From assembly GCA_900313905.1 (NCBI GenBank), contig OMTG01000118.1, positions 1-42,431 of the forward strand: a stretch of DNA of 42,431 nucleotides, written 5' to 3'. The notes under the pieces were generated by a model, which had not been told where the DNA came from, searched no databases, and saw only the letters and a program-made list of their open reading frames with translations. Positions 9,453-17,272 of this stretch are shown here, piece after piece. Origin of the DNA: an uncultured Actinomycetes bacterium. GTDB lineage: Bacteria > Actinomycetota > Coriobacteriia > Coriobacteriales > Atopobiaceae. A program made the position numbers and the translations under genes. Positions within the stretch are counted from its first letter, which is position 1; every line of letters begins with the position of its first letter.

Positions 9453-10228
9453 TTGAGACATTCCGCGACGATGTGTTGTCTGTCCTCACGCCCGGGGAGC
9501 TCGACTTCCTCTATTTTGCCGAGCTCCACCTCAAGGAGATGGCGTCTTGGAACCTTGATGCTGCAGCAGCGGCAAGCCTCACCTCCGCTCCCGTGATCGA
9601 GCGTGCCTGCAAGAAGCTGGGGCTCTCTGGCTATTCGGAGCTTCGCTGGCTCATCCGCAACGAGCTCAAGGGCACGGTATCGGTCGCCAAAGCCGATGCT
9701 GTCGATTACCGCGCTCAGACAGCAGCAGAGGCGCTCCTCAGAGAATCACGCATCGCCTTGGATCGCCTTTCCGAAGATGCGCTTTCCTGCGCAGCGGACA
9801 AGATCCGCTCAGCCCGGAATCTGGTCCTCTTCGGCCGTGGCCTCTCCGAGTTTCCAGCCGAGTATCTCTCAGAATATCTGGGGCGTATGGGCCGTTCCTG
9901 CAGGCGCTATCTCGACCCGCCCTTCGTCTACCGTGATGCTGCCCGCTTCGCTCCCGAAGATGCCATCGTGATCTTCTCCTCGGGCGGCAGGACCATCCCC
10001 GTCGTGAAGGCGGCCGCCATCGCAAAGAAGAACGGCGCCACAATCATCGCCATCTGCTCCGATGCAGCAAGTCCCCTCTCGAAATTGGCGACCGTGACGC
10101 TCATCGCTGCAGCAGACCGTTTCAGAATCAGCCAGATCGACCTCAATTCCCGCTTCACCGAGTTCCTGATTGCCGACGCCCTGGTCGACCGACTGCTCGC
10201 GAGCAATCCTGCGACCCAAGACAAATGA
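9449..10228 (+). CDS. MurR/RpiR-family transcriptional regulator (second of a tandem pair)
   Basis: A 259-residue protein with the same layout as its neighbour: an HTH-like N-terminus (AAAAASLTSAPVIERACKKLGLSGYSELR) and a C-terminal SIS domain (VLFGRGLSEFPAEYLSEYL; VIFSSGGRTIPVVKAA). The HTH is less canonical than that of the first copy, since the usual SxATVxR reads TSAPVIER, so DNA binding may be altered. It starts inside the stop of the first gene (4-base overlap), so the two are made together and might form heterodimers. A regulator of sugar-phosphate use is the best call; a diverged pseudo-sensor is possible. Confidence 0.83.
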   Translation: MIETFRDDVLSVLTPGELDFLYFAELHLKEMASWNLDAAAAASLTSAPVIERACKKLGLSGYSELRWLIRNELKGTVSVAKADAVDYRAQTAAEALLRESRIALDRLSEDALSCAADKIRSARNLVLFGRGLSEFPAEYLSEYLGRMGRSCRRYLDPPFVYRDAARFAPEDAIVIFSSGGRTIPVVKAAAIAKKNGATIIAICSDAASPLSKLATVTLIAAADRFRISQIDLNSRFTEFLIADALVDRLLASNPATQDK

Positions 10229-10258
10229 TTCCCGCCCTCCTGGCAGGAAGACGGGAAT
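10228..10258. terminator. Hairpin between convergent genes
   Basis: ATTCCCG pairs with CGGGAAT, with an inner CCTG/CAGG, in the 55-base gap between convergent genes. No clear T-tract follows on either strand, so termination strength is uncertain. Confidence 0.4.
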
Positions 10259-10282
10259 CAAAGCTGTAGATGAATCAAGGCG

Positions 10283-11164
10283 CTATTGCATGAAGCTCCT
10301 GAGATAGGCCAGGGACTTGGCAAAGGTCTCAGGCGTCCCGTTCTCGACGATGCAGGGCATGATGCCATCCTGGCCTTGTGCCCACCTCGCGACAGGGCCG
10401 AAATCGAAGGCGCCCGTCGTGCCTGCTCCATGGCAGACAAGGCGCCTGCCCGATCCATCGCACCACCCGGCAGCATCCTCGTTGTCGATGACCTCGTAAT
10501 CCTTCGCATGAAGCGCCAGGACGCGGTCTCCCAGAAGCTCAAGAGCTTTCTGTATCAGTGCATCTTGGGAAGCAAGGCTGGTGGGATGGAGGAGCGATAC
10601 CGGATCGAGGATGATGCCGACAGAAGGCATGCCGATGCCTTCGAGCGCTTCAGCCGCACGCTCAGGCGTGCAGGCAACCTCATTCCAGCCAGGCTCGAGG
10701 GCAAGGCGTGACCCCTCATCCTCGAGAGCAGCTGCAGCCTCTCCTGCCTGACGGATCAGCGTGGCGAGCGCTCGCTCCCCTTTGCGCCCCTCTGTGATCT
10801 GCGAAGCAGCATTCGGCCTTCCGGTCTCGCTTCCCACCATGGGGGCACCGATCCAGCGGGCAAAACGACCACAGGCTGAAAAGGCGCGGGTATTGGCCTT
10901 TTCCTGCTCAGGGTCAGGTGTCGCCAGATTCTTGTAGCAGCCGAAGACATCGACCACAAGTCCTTCGCGCTGGAGCATATCCGTGAGCTGCTTCGCGCGC
11001 TCTTCCGTCAGGCCTTCTTCCCGGCAGTCCCACTCCTTGAAGAGGAGCTTCGAGGCGAGATGGATGCTCGTGAATCCTGCCTCAGCTGCTGCATGGAGTC
11101 GCTCCTCAATCGAGGCTCCCGGCACATCGTGGAGCCTCGCGCCGATACGTATCGTTCCCATCAT
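10283..11164 (-). CDS. Sugar phosphate isomerase/epimerase-like TIM-barrel protein
   Basis: A 293-residue protein of the xylose-isomerase-like TIM-barrel superfamily (AP endonuclease 2 fold). Metal-site style elements occur in order: LALEPGWNEV, GIILDPVSLLHP, ALHAKDYEV followed by CHGAGTTGAFDF, and CIVENG. It is the last gene of the pectin operon, after GH105, with a 4-base ATGA overlap at 11164; a second ATG at 11161 is equally well spaced from AGGAAGG. A role in isomerising an uronate derivative is plausible because kduI is missing from the locus. The substrate cannot be read from sequence. Confidence 0.8.
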   Translation of the reverse strand: MMGTIRIGARLHDVPGASIEERLHAAAEAGFTSIHLASKLLFKEWDCREEGLTEERAKQLTDMLQREGLVVDVFGCYKNLATPDPEQEKANTRAFSACGRFARWIGAPMVGSETGRPNAASQITEGRKGERALATLIRQAGEAAAALEDEGSRLALEPGWNEVACTPERAAEALEGIGMPSVGIILDPVSLLHPTSLASQDALIQKALELLGDRVLALHAKDYEVIDNEDAAGWCDGSGRRLVCHGAGTTGAFDFGPVARWAQGQDGIMPCIVENGTPETFAKSLAYLRSFMQ

Positions 11165-12396
11165 GCATCCTTCCTGCCATTGATCTGCGGCACATACCCA
11201 TCGAAGGGATCTTCGAGCGAGCATCCAGCGGCGCAGGATGCCGGATCGAGCTTCCCTGCGAGCGCATCGTGGTGCATCGTCTCGATGTAGGCCAGGATGA
11301 GTGGTGCCACGCCCTTTGCATCGTTTGCGACGATGGGCTCGCTCATGTAGTAGCCGAAGGTGCCTTCGCGGTGCGTCTTGTTGCCGAGTCCTGCCACGAG
11401 GCAGATGTTCGTGAGCGCGAGCTTCCCATCCTCCTCGGAGAGGCAGGTGCGGCAGATGCCGTCGAACGCTTTCCGGCCGAAGGCGTAATAGGAGGCGTCC
11501 AGCACACCGAGGCGCACGCCCTTCATGATGGCATTGGCGAAGATCGCAGAGCCCGACTCCTCGAGGTAGTTGGGGGCGATGTTCGGCAGGTTGATGACCT
11601 GATGCCACATGCCGGACTCCTTGTCCTGGTAGGGCAGCATCGCATCGACGAGCTCCTGGAACATCTGCCTCAGGGCATCCTTCTCAGCCGACATCGAGGG
11701 CGGCATGAGCTCCCAGGTGTCGATCAATGCCATGGCCAGCCAGCCTTCAGCCCGAAGCCAGCAGTTCGCAGAGAGACCGGTCACCGGGTCTGCCCAGAAC
11801 TGTTTCCTCGAGGCATCGTAGGCATGGAAATAGAGGCCATTCAAAGGGTTCCTCATCACGCGGTGCACGACCTCGAACTGATGGAAGGAGTCCGAGCATG
11901 CCCTCCTGTCGTGGAAGCTGAGCTCATACTGCATATAGAAGGGCTGCGCCATATAGAGGCCGTCGAGCCAGACCTGGTTCGGATAGATGGCCTTGTGCCA
12001 GAAGTTGCCCTCACGGGTGCGGGGCTGGTGCTCGAGCTGCCCGTAGATCGTGTCCATCGCAAGACGGTACTTCTGCTTGCCCTTGAGCTCATAGAGCCGC
12101 ATGAGGGTCTTTCCGGCGTTCACGTTGTCGAGGTTGTAGTCCTCCGGACGGTAGCCTTCGATCGTGCCATCCTCTGCGACGAAGTGGTCGATGAAGGCAT
12201 CCGCGAAGTCGAGATACCCCTCATCCCCTTCGATTCCATAGAGCTCGATCAGCGCCTTGATCATGCATCCATCGATGTAGTTCCAGGTGTTCTTCTTGCC
12301 TGCCCGGATCTTCTCGATGTTCCATGCCGGCGCTTCCGGCGTCGAGGTCTCCATCAGCTGTGCGATATAGCGGTCCAGTATCACATTCGAGCCCAT
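11161..12396 (-). CDS. GH105 unsaturated rhamnogalacturonyl/galacturonyl hydrolase
   Basis: A 411-residue alpha/alpha-barrel glycosidase of the YteR/YesR type, which removes 4,5-unsaturated galacturonate from the non-reducing end of pectin oligosaccharides by hydrating the double bond. Visible features are NTWNYIDGCMIKAL, NQVWLDGLYMAQPF with the candidate catalytic Asp, CWLRAEGWLAMAL, and SGSAIFANAI. Length fits the family and there is no signal peptide, so it works in the cytoplasm. The ATG at 12396 follows GGGAGAG at seven bases. It lies 28 bases after the SGNH esterase gene and overlaps the TIM-barrel gene, within one operon. Confidence 0.9.
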   Translation of the reverse strand: MGSNVILDRYIAQLMETSTPEAPAWNIEKIRAGKKNTWNYIDGCMIKALIELYGIEGDEGYLDFADAFIDHFVAEDGTIEGYRPEDYNLDNVNAGKTLMRLYELKGKQKYRLAMDTIYGQLEHQPRTREGNFWHKAIYPNQVWLDGLYMAQPFYMQYELSFHDRRACSDSFHQFEVVHRVMRNPLNGLYFHAYDASRKQFWADPVTGLSANCWLRAEGWLAMALIDTWELMPPSMSAEKDALRQMFQELVDAMLPYQDKESGMWHQVINLPNIAPNYLEESGSAIFANAIMKGVRLGVLDASYYAFGRKAFDGICRTCLSEEDGKLALTNICLVAGLGNKTHREGTFGYYMSEPIVANDAKGVAPLILAYIETMHHDALAGKLDPASCAAGCSLEDPFDGYVPQINGRKDA

Positions 12397-12424
12397 AGCC
12401 CATCTCTCCCTTGTCTGCTCTCTC

Positions 12425-13081
12425 CTACACCAGCGCCTCGAGGCCACTCACAATGCGCTCTGCAAGCTTCCGGTAGCCTGCTGCCGAATAATGGAGCCCG
12501 TCTGGCATGTAGCGCTTCCTCTGCTCTGCAATGAGGGGCGAGATGCCGCTCGAGGAATAGAGGTCGACCACAGGCACAGAATAGCGGTCTGCAACCTCGC
12601 GCATGGCTTCAGCATAGGCGCACTCCTTCAGGCCCACCCCATTCGCCACATCGAAGGCGGGAAGCCCCTTTGCCGGCACGCCTGCCGTCTTTGCCGGCGT
12701 CATCAGCACAAGCTTCGCCTCAGGATAGCGGGAGAGGATGCCACATACCAGATAGTCGAGCGCCCCATAGAAGCAGTAGACATCCTCGTCCCCCATCTTC
12801 CCGAGCGGCACATCCCGGCAGAAATCATTGACACCGCCGAAGAGCACGATCACGTCTGCCGTGAGGTCGAGCGCAGGGAAGCGTTCGACGAAGCTGTCCG
12901 TGCGGTCGCTCTTGACCGCAATGCGCGATCCCTTGACGCCGAAGTTCTTCGCCTCGCGCACACCGGCAAGCTCGGGCAGCCAGACAGGCCAGGCAATCGC
13001 ATTGGAGCCTGTGCCTATCCCATTGTCTCCCCAGGTCGTCGAATCTCCGAAGCAGGCGACTGTCTTTCCTGCAAGGCTCAT
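12425..13081 (-). CDS. SGNH/GDSL hydrolase (probable pectin or rhamnogalacturonan acetylesterase)
   Basis: A 218-residue SGNH esterase. Block I is CFGDSTTWGDN with the nucleophilic serine, block III is FGGVNDF with the oxyanion asparagine, and block V is DGLHYS with the Asp-x-x-His pair. It lacks a signal peptide. Position between the pectin esterase fusion and GH105 suggests deacetylation of imported pectic oligosaccharides. Its ATG overlaps the upstream stop by four bases (ATGA) and is served by GGGA six bases upstream. Other short acyl esters are possible substrates. Confidence 0.88.
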   Translation of the reverse strand: MSLAGKTVACFGDSTTWGDNGIGTGSNAIAWPVWLPELAGVREAKNFGVKGSRIAVKSDRTDSFVERFPALDLTADVIVLFGGVNDFCRDVPLGKMGDEDVYCFYGALDYLVCGILSRYPEAKLVLMTPAKTAGVPAKGLPAFDVANGVGLKECAYAEAMREVADRYSVPVVDLYSSSGISPLIAEQRKRYMPDGLHYSAAGYRKLAERIVSGLEALV

Positions 13082-15219
13082 ATGCGTCCCTTCCCTTCTT
13101 CCTGGCCATCCAGCCAGGCAAGATCTTCTTCCAGATGCTCGCACCCGAAATGGTGCTCGCCGGGAATGACCTCCCACCGGATGCGGTCCTCATGTCTCAG
13201 GAGGCCGTAAGCACGCCGGACAATCGAGAGCTGCTCCTCGACGTTCGCAAGGCCACGCGGCCCATTCAGATGGTCGTGGTCTGCGCTCTGCACCACAAGC
13301 GGCCTGGGCGCTATCAGCGATGCGATGTCGCCCATATCGAAAAGGCGCCAGAGGCCCGGCACATAGTTGCAGGAGCAGTTGCCATTGAGATGGAGCAGCG
13401 CATCCTTCACCCCATAGAGATAGCCCGAGATGAAGACCTTCCGTATGCGTTCATCGAGTGCAGAGAGGTAGAGCGTCTGCATCCCGCCGCCCGAGAAGCC
13501 GACGCATCCCAGCCCATCAGGCGACACGCCCTCTTGTGCGAGCAGGTAGTCCACAAGATGCATGAGGTCCGAGACAAGAAGCCCCATGAGGGTGAGGCCG
13601 AGAGGCTCCGCCATCCGTGCCTCGTTGAGGCAGGTGCCCCGCAGGAAGAGCTCCTCCGTGTCCCCCTGACCTTTGGGAGCGCGCCGAGCTCCCCAGCCAC
13701 GTGCCTCCGGGCAGGCAACCACATAGCCAAGCTCTGCCAGCTTCAGGCCATAGTCATAGTTGAAGCGGCGGATTGCCTCATCGACCGCAGGGATGCCCCT
13801 GAGTCCCGCCACGCTTGCAGCCCCTGCCCCCTGATGGCCATGCGGAGCGATCATGCACAGACGGCGCCCTTCGCCGTCGGTCTTGGGGCGTGCCGGCACA
13901 AGGAGATAGACCGGCATCCAGACTCCCTCCCCGCAGTCGAGCTCGAGCAGCGTGCGGGCGATTCCCGAAGGCAGCTCTTCTGTCTTCACAACTTTGGCCT
14001 CGCCTGAGGCAGGCCCCAGAAGCGAAAGTCCCAGAACATCGGCCAAGCGCTGCCGGGCGCCTTCTGCCCACGCCTTCCACGAAGAGGCGTCTCCTCCCCG
14101 GAAGCGTGCGCTTCGGGCCGTCTTGTCGAAACGCCGGGCAAAGGCATCCTCGTCGCTCAGATACCGCCCGATATGGAGCGTGCGGCCACCCTCTGCAAGA
14201 TGCTCTGTCTCGACTGGCTCATCCGCTCCGCCGCGCGGATCCCAGCCGTCGCTTCCACCGAGGACAGCAGCCCGGCTGCACCGCGTTGCCTCCTTCTCAT
14301 CCAGCATCTTCGCGAACGAAGGCCACTGGCAATCCTCTGCGCCAGGGCCCGCAAGCTTCCATCCGGCATAGGAGGCATCGCCGAAGGCATCCTCCTCACC
14401 CCAGCCATGCCAGCCTTTGCGGCTGATATGGGGGCCAAGCCAGCAATCAAGGAGCAAAGTCTTTGCATGCTCGCGCCACGGCCTTCCCAGAAAGACCGTG
14501 CCTTTGCGCACGTCTCCCGTGAAGGAGCAGCCATGGAAGACGAAGCCGAACGGCTCCCCCTCAGGCGTCGAGGCTGCGCACACATAGCCATTGACCTTCT
14601 CGCCACGCTCGAGCGAGGATATCTCGCACCCATCGAAGTAGGCGCAGCCGCTCCCGAAGATGAAGTCGACATCGCCCTGGACGAGGCAGCGGGTGTAGTA
14701 CTGCCTCGTCTTCACCCGCGGGCTCTTCTCCTTCGGACCACGGAAGCCGCCGGGCTTCCTCTCCTTTTTCGGGAGCGGTCCGCAGAAGAGGGTGTCCTGG
14801 TGGCCCAGGATGCAGCAGGAATCGACGACAAGCCGGTCGCCATCCGCATAGAGCGCGATGCCCTGGCCTGCTGTCCTGCCATCTCCGGCTGCATTCTCGA
14901 TCGTGAGATTCTTCAGCGTCACATCCGGAGCATCGACGAGCACGGCATAGGTCCTGAAGGTCCCGTACGGCAGGCCATCTGCCGCCTCGGCGAAGGCGCC
15001 CCGGTCCGAGACGATCCGGACCGACTCTGCCGTCTCCCCTTCGAGCACAAGGTTCGGGCGGCGCAGCTCGACCTTCTCGCAATAGGTCCCCGGCGCAAGG
15101 TGAATCGTCACCGTCTCCTCCACATCAGGGACGGCACGCTCCGCCGCTGCAAGCGCGTCTGCTATCGTTCGATAGGCACCTGTGCCTGTCTTCGAGACCT
15201 CGAAGACCTGTGGCTCCAT
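13078..15219 (-). CDS. Two-domain esterase: CE8 pectin methylesterase fused to an alpha/beta-hydrolase esterase
   Basis: A 713-residue fusion. Residues 1 to about 305 are a right-handed beta-helix pectin methylesterase with the CE8 active site: GHQDTLF (Gln141, Asp142), GDVDFIFG (Asp185) and LGRPWR (Arg246). Residues about 340-713 form an alpha/beta hydrolase of the large acetyl-esterase/abhydrolase-7 kind, with PHGHQG oxyanion region, nucleophile Ser576 in GFSGGG, a likely acid at Asp647, and His in GEHHFG near 689-690. No signal peptide or membrane segment is seen, so both activities are cytoplasmic. ATG 15219 has GAGG nine bases upstream. Removing methyl and acyl groups would prepare oligogalacturonides for GH28 and GH105 encoded nearby. 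Confidence 0.88.
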   Translation of the reverse strand: MEPQVFEVSKTGTGAYRTIADALAAAERAVPDVEETVTIHLAPGTYCEKVELRRPNLVLEGETAESVRIVSDRGAFAEAADGLPYGTFRTYAVLVDAPDVTLKNLTIENAAGDGRTAGQGIALYADGDRLVVDSCCILGHQDTLFCGPLPKKERKPGGFRGPKEKSPRVKTRQYYTRCLVQGDVDFIFGSGCAYFDGCEISSLERGEKVNGYVCAASTPEGEPFGFVFHGCSFTGDVRKGTVFLGRPWREHAKTLLLDCWLGPHISRKGWHGWGEEDAFGDASYAGWKLAGPGAEDCQWPSFAKMLDEKEATRCSRAAVLGGSDGWDPRGGADEPVETEHLAEGGRTLHIGRYLSDEDAFARRFDKTARSARFRGGDASSWKAWAEGARQRLADVLGLSLLGPASGEAKVVKTEELPSGIARTLLELDCGEGVWMPVYLLVPARPKTDGEGRRLCMIAPHGHQGAGAASVAGLRGIPAVDEAIRRFNYDYGLKLAELGYVVACPEARGWGARRAPKGQGDTEELFLRGTCLNEARMAEPLGLTLMGLLVSDLMHLVDYLLAQEGVSPDGLGCVGFSGGGMQTLYLSALDERIRKVFISGYLYGVKDALLHLNGNCSCNYVPGLWRLFDMGDIASLIAPRPLVVQSADHDHLNGPRGLANVEEQLSIVRRAYGLLRHEDRIRWEVIPGEHHFGCEHLEEDLAWLDGQEEGKGRI

Positions 15220-15238
15220 GATATTGGCCTCTTTCCAG

Positions 15239-15276
15239 AAAAGCCGTGCTGCAGGCCATCTGACCCGCAGCACGGC
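15239..15276 (-). terminator. Intra-operon terminator between transporter and esterase genes
   Basis: GCCGTGCTGC (15243-15252) pairs perfectly with GCAGCACGGC (15267-15276). On the minus strand the stem is followed by TTTTC. It lies in the 83-base gap after the transporter, so it probably attenuates expression of the four enzyme genes downstream. Confidence 0.7.
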
Positions 15277-15302
15277 GGTGAAGAGCTGATTGCGTGTCTG
15301 CG

Positions 15303-16862
15303 CTACTCGGCGGGCTTCACTGCATCGCCCTGGTAGCCGACATTGTTGTGAGCGAAGCACTTCTCATACGGGAAGCCGGAGAGCTGCTCGCAGAGCTGCT
15401 TGACCTCGGGGTCGACATCTTCCATGCGGCCACCCTCACGGACACGCTTGACCTCGGCGCAGAGGATGTCGCACTGCTTCTTGTCGATGTGGATGCGGCT
15501 GCCGAGGATGCAGGAGAGGATGAAGAAGCCAGCGCAGCCAATCAGCATGTAGACGCAGATCGTGATGGGCACGGTCACCGGCTGCACGACGGTGTCAGAG
15601 CCGCCTGCCGTGGTGATGAAGCCGGAGAAGGAGAGCGCGACACCCCAGAGGCTGACTGCGAGGGCAGAGGCGATCTGCTGCACGAACTGCTGGGCGGAGC
15701 TGTAGACGCCTTCGCGGCGGCGCAGGGTGATGAGCTCGTCGATATCCGGGATGTAGTTCATCGGGACATCAGGCAGATACTGGAATCCGACGTAGAAGAA
15801 CTTCCAGATGGCGAAGATGATCGGGTAGGCAATCATAGCGACGGTGACATCGAAGGTGCCATTGACACGGCCGAAGGCGAAGAAGTTGAAGGCGACGATG
15901 CAGAGGGCTGCGCCGATCGTGGAGACGTACCAAGGCGTGTGGAAGCCCTTCTTGGCCATCCAGGCGACCCAGACAGCGGTGCAGACGATTGCGACGATCT
16001 TGCCAGGCATCTCCATCACGGACTCATAGGACTTCGCGATGCCGAGGGCGTAGACGATGAAGAAGGAGAGGCAGGCGCTCCAGCAGGCTGCTGCGAACTT
16101 CATGGTCAGATAGACGGACAGGACCTGGCGGAAAGAGCGGTTGCGGAACGTGGAGAGGACGTCGATGAAGAGCTTCTTGATGGCCTCCCAGGGGCTGCCA
16201 ATCGTCTCCTGTGCGACCTCGTCGGGCGACTTCTCCCAGGTGGAGCAGTAGACGGCGATGAGGGAGATGACCATGATCGAAGCATTGATGGTGGCGATGA
16301 TGAAGTAGGACCAGGGGTTCGTCTCGCCGAAGAGGCCGAAGCCGAAGCCGACGAGCAGCGCCATCATGAAGCCGGAGACATTGCCGAAGATGTGCTTGTA
16401 GCCGGTGAGGAGGCTGCGCTCCTTGTAGTCGTCGGTCATCTCGATGGTGAGCGGTGCGAGGTTCGAGGTCACGAAGGCATAGGCGATGTTGTAGATCATG
16501 TAGAGCACGAAGTAATAACCGAAGCCGAAGGGCGTCACGAGGAAGATCAGGGGCTCAGCGATCATCATCGGGATGGCGATGAGGATCCAGAAGCGCCTGC
16601 GGCCGAACTTGCGGCCGATCTTCGTGGCATAGAAGTTGTCTGCGATGAATCCCATGATCGGGCAGAGGAAGGCATTGAGCCAGATGGCAGCCGATGCGAT
16701 GAGCGCCGACTCTGCAGCCGACAGGCCGCACTCGGTCGACAGGAACATGACCATGTAGCTGTGGGTGAAGGTCAGGGCACCCGAGTTCGCCATGCCTCCC
16801 ATGCCGAAGCCAAGCCTCGTCCAGAATGTGATCTTGCGTTTCTTGCCCAATTTCTTGAACAC
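15303..16862 (-). CDS. GPH-family sugar:cation symporter (probable oligogalacturonide/uronide importer)
   Basis: A 519-residue membrane protein of the glycoside-pentoside-hexuronide branch of the major facilitator superfamily, with about twelve hydrophobic segments. Family marks include the N-terminal RLGFGMGGMANSG, the loop GFIADNFYATKIGRKFGRRRFW, and SNLAPLTIEMTDDYKERSLLTGYKHIFGN. The C-terminus is a hydrophilic tail of about 60 residues. The start is a GTG at 16862 with AGAGGAG eight bases upstream. It heads the operon that encodes esterases and GH105, which argues for pectic oligosaccharides or uronates as cargo. Paired LacI-type operators lie about 210-240 bases upstream. Confidence 0.88.
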   Translation of the reverse strand: MFKKLGKKRKITFWTRLGFGMGGMANSGALTFTHSYMVMFLSTECGLSAAESALIASAAIWLNAFLCPIMGFIADNFYATKIGRKFGRRRFWILIAIPMMIAEPLIFLVTPFGFGYYFVLYMIYNIAYAFVTSNLAPLTIEMTDDYKERSLLTGYKHIFGNVSGFMMALLVGFGFGLFGETNPWSYFIIATINASIMVISLIAVYCSTWEKSPDEVAQETIGSPWEAIKKLFIDVLSTFRNRSFRQVLSVYLTMKFAAACWSACLSFFIVYALGIAKSYESVMEMPGKIVAIVCTAVWVAWMAKKGFHTPWYVSTIGAALCIVAFNFFAFGRVNGTFDVTVAMIAYPIIFAIWKFFYVGFQYLPDVPMNYIPDIDELITLRRREGVYSSAQQFVQQIASALAVSLWGVALSFSGFITTAGGSDTVVQPVTVPITICVYMLIGCAGFFILSCILGSRIHIDKKQCDILCAEVKRVREGGRMEDVDPEVKQLCEQLSGFPYEKCFAHNNVGYQGDAVKPAE

Positions 16863-17193
16863 GACACTCACTCCTCTCGGGGACCATCCCCTTGGCCCCA
16901 CGCCGCTCCCGTGCCGGGAAAGCTGCTGCCCAGATCCTGCAGCAGGCAGCCGCATCATCAGCATGTGGTTCTGCCTGAATAATCAGTGCTGGGCTTCTTT
17001 GCACATGAAGCGTTATATCACAGGCTTTCTGCTCAAAACTAGCATGCCAGTAAATCAGCAATTTATTTAGGTGAACGGTCACTTTTCCGACTTGAACGTT
17101 CACCTTCCCGAAATTTGTCCCCAAATCCACGAATATCTAGCACACTTGCTTATTGCTCAGAACCATGGATGCAAAGCTGCATACCAAGACAGC
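16863..17193. other. Intergenic region with the transporter leader and promoter
   Basis: No gene is seen here. The minus strand carries an extended -10 (TGATATAAC, 17012-17020) with a weak -35 near 17035-17040, giving a transporter leader of about 140 bases. Two LacI-type operators lie upstream at 17071-17103. Open frames across it lack ribosome sites. Confidence 0.5.
17071..17103. promoter_or_regulatory. Two LacI-type operators upstream of the transporter
   Basis: GTGAACGGTCAC (17071-17082) and TTGAACGTTCAC (17092-17103) match the palindrome found at uxaB, uxaC and lacI. They are 21 bp apart, two helical turns. They sit upstream of the best -10 candidate, so the mode (repression by looping, or activation) is open. 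Confidence 0.75.
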
Positions 17194-17253
17194 AAAATGC
17201 ACTCCAGCGCATCAGCTGGAGTGCCGTGAGGCAGGCAGCGCCAGGCTGCCTGC
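17194..17253 (-). terminator. Double hairpin terminator after uxaB
   Basis: Reading the minus strand past uxaB, a first stem GCAGGCAGC/GCTGCCTGC (17231-17253) is followed by a second, perfect 10-bp stem GCACTCCAGC/GCTGGAGTGC (17199-17224) with ATTTTG after it. Confidence 0.75.
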
Positions 17254-17272
17254 AATCTATGCATCTTGTCTC

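Noticed and set aside
15294..16982. 562-codon plus-strand frame opposite the GPH transporter, rich in Asp and Glu
   Set aside because: Complement of hydrophobic membrane-protein codons; an acidic antisense frame is the expected by-product.
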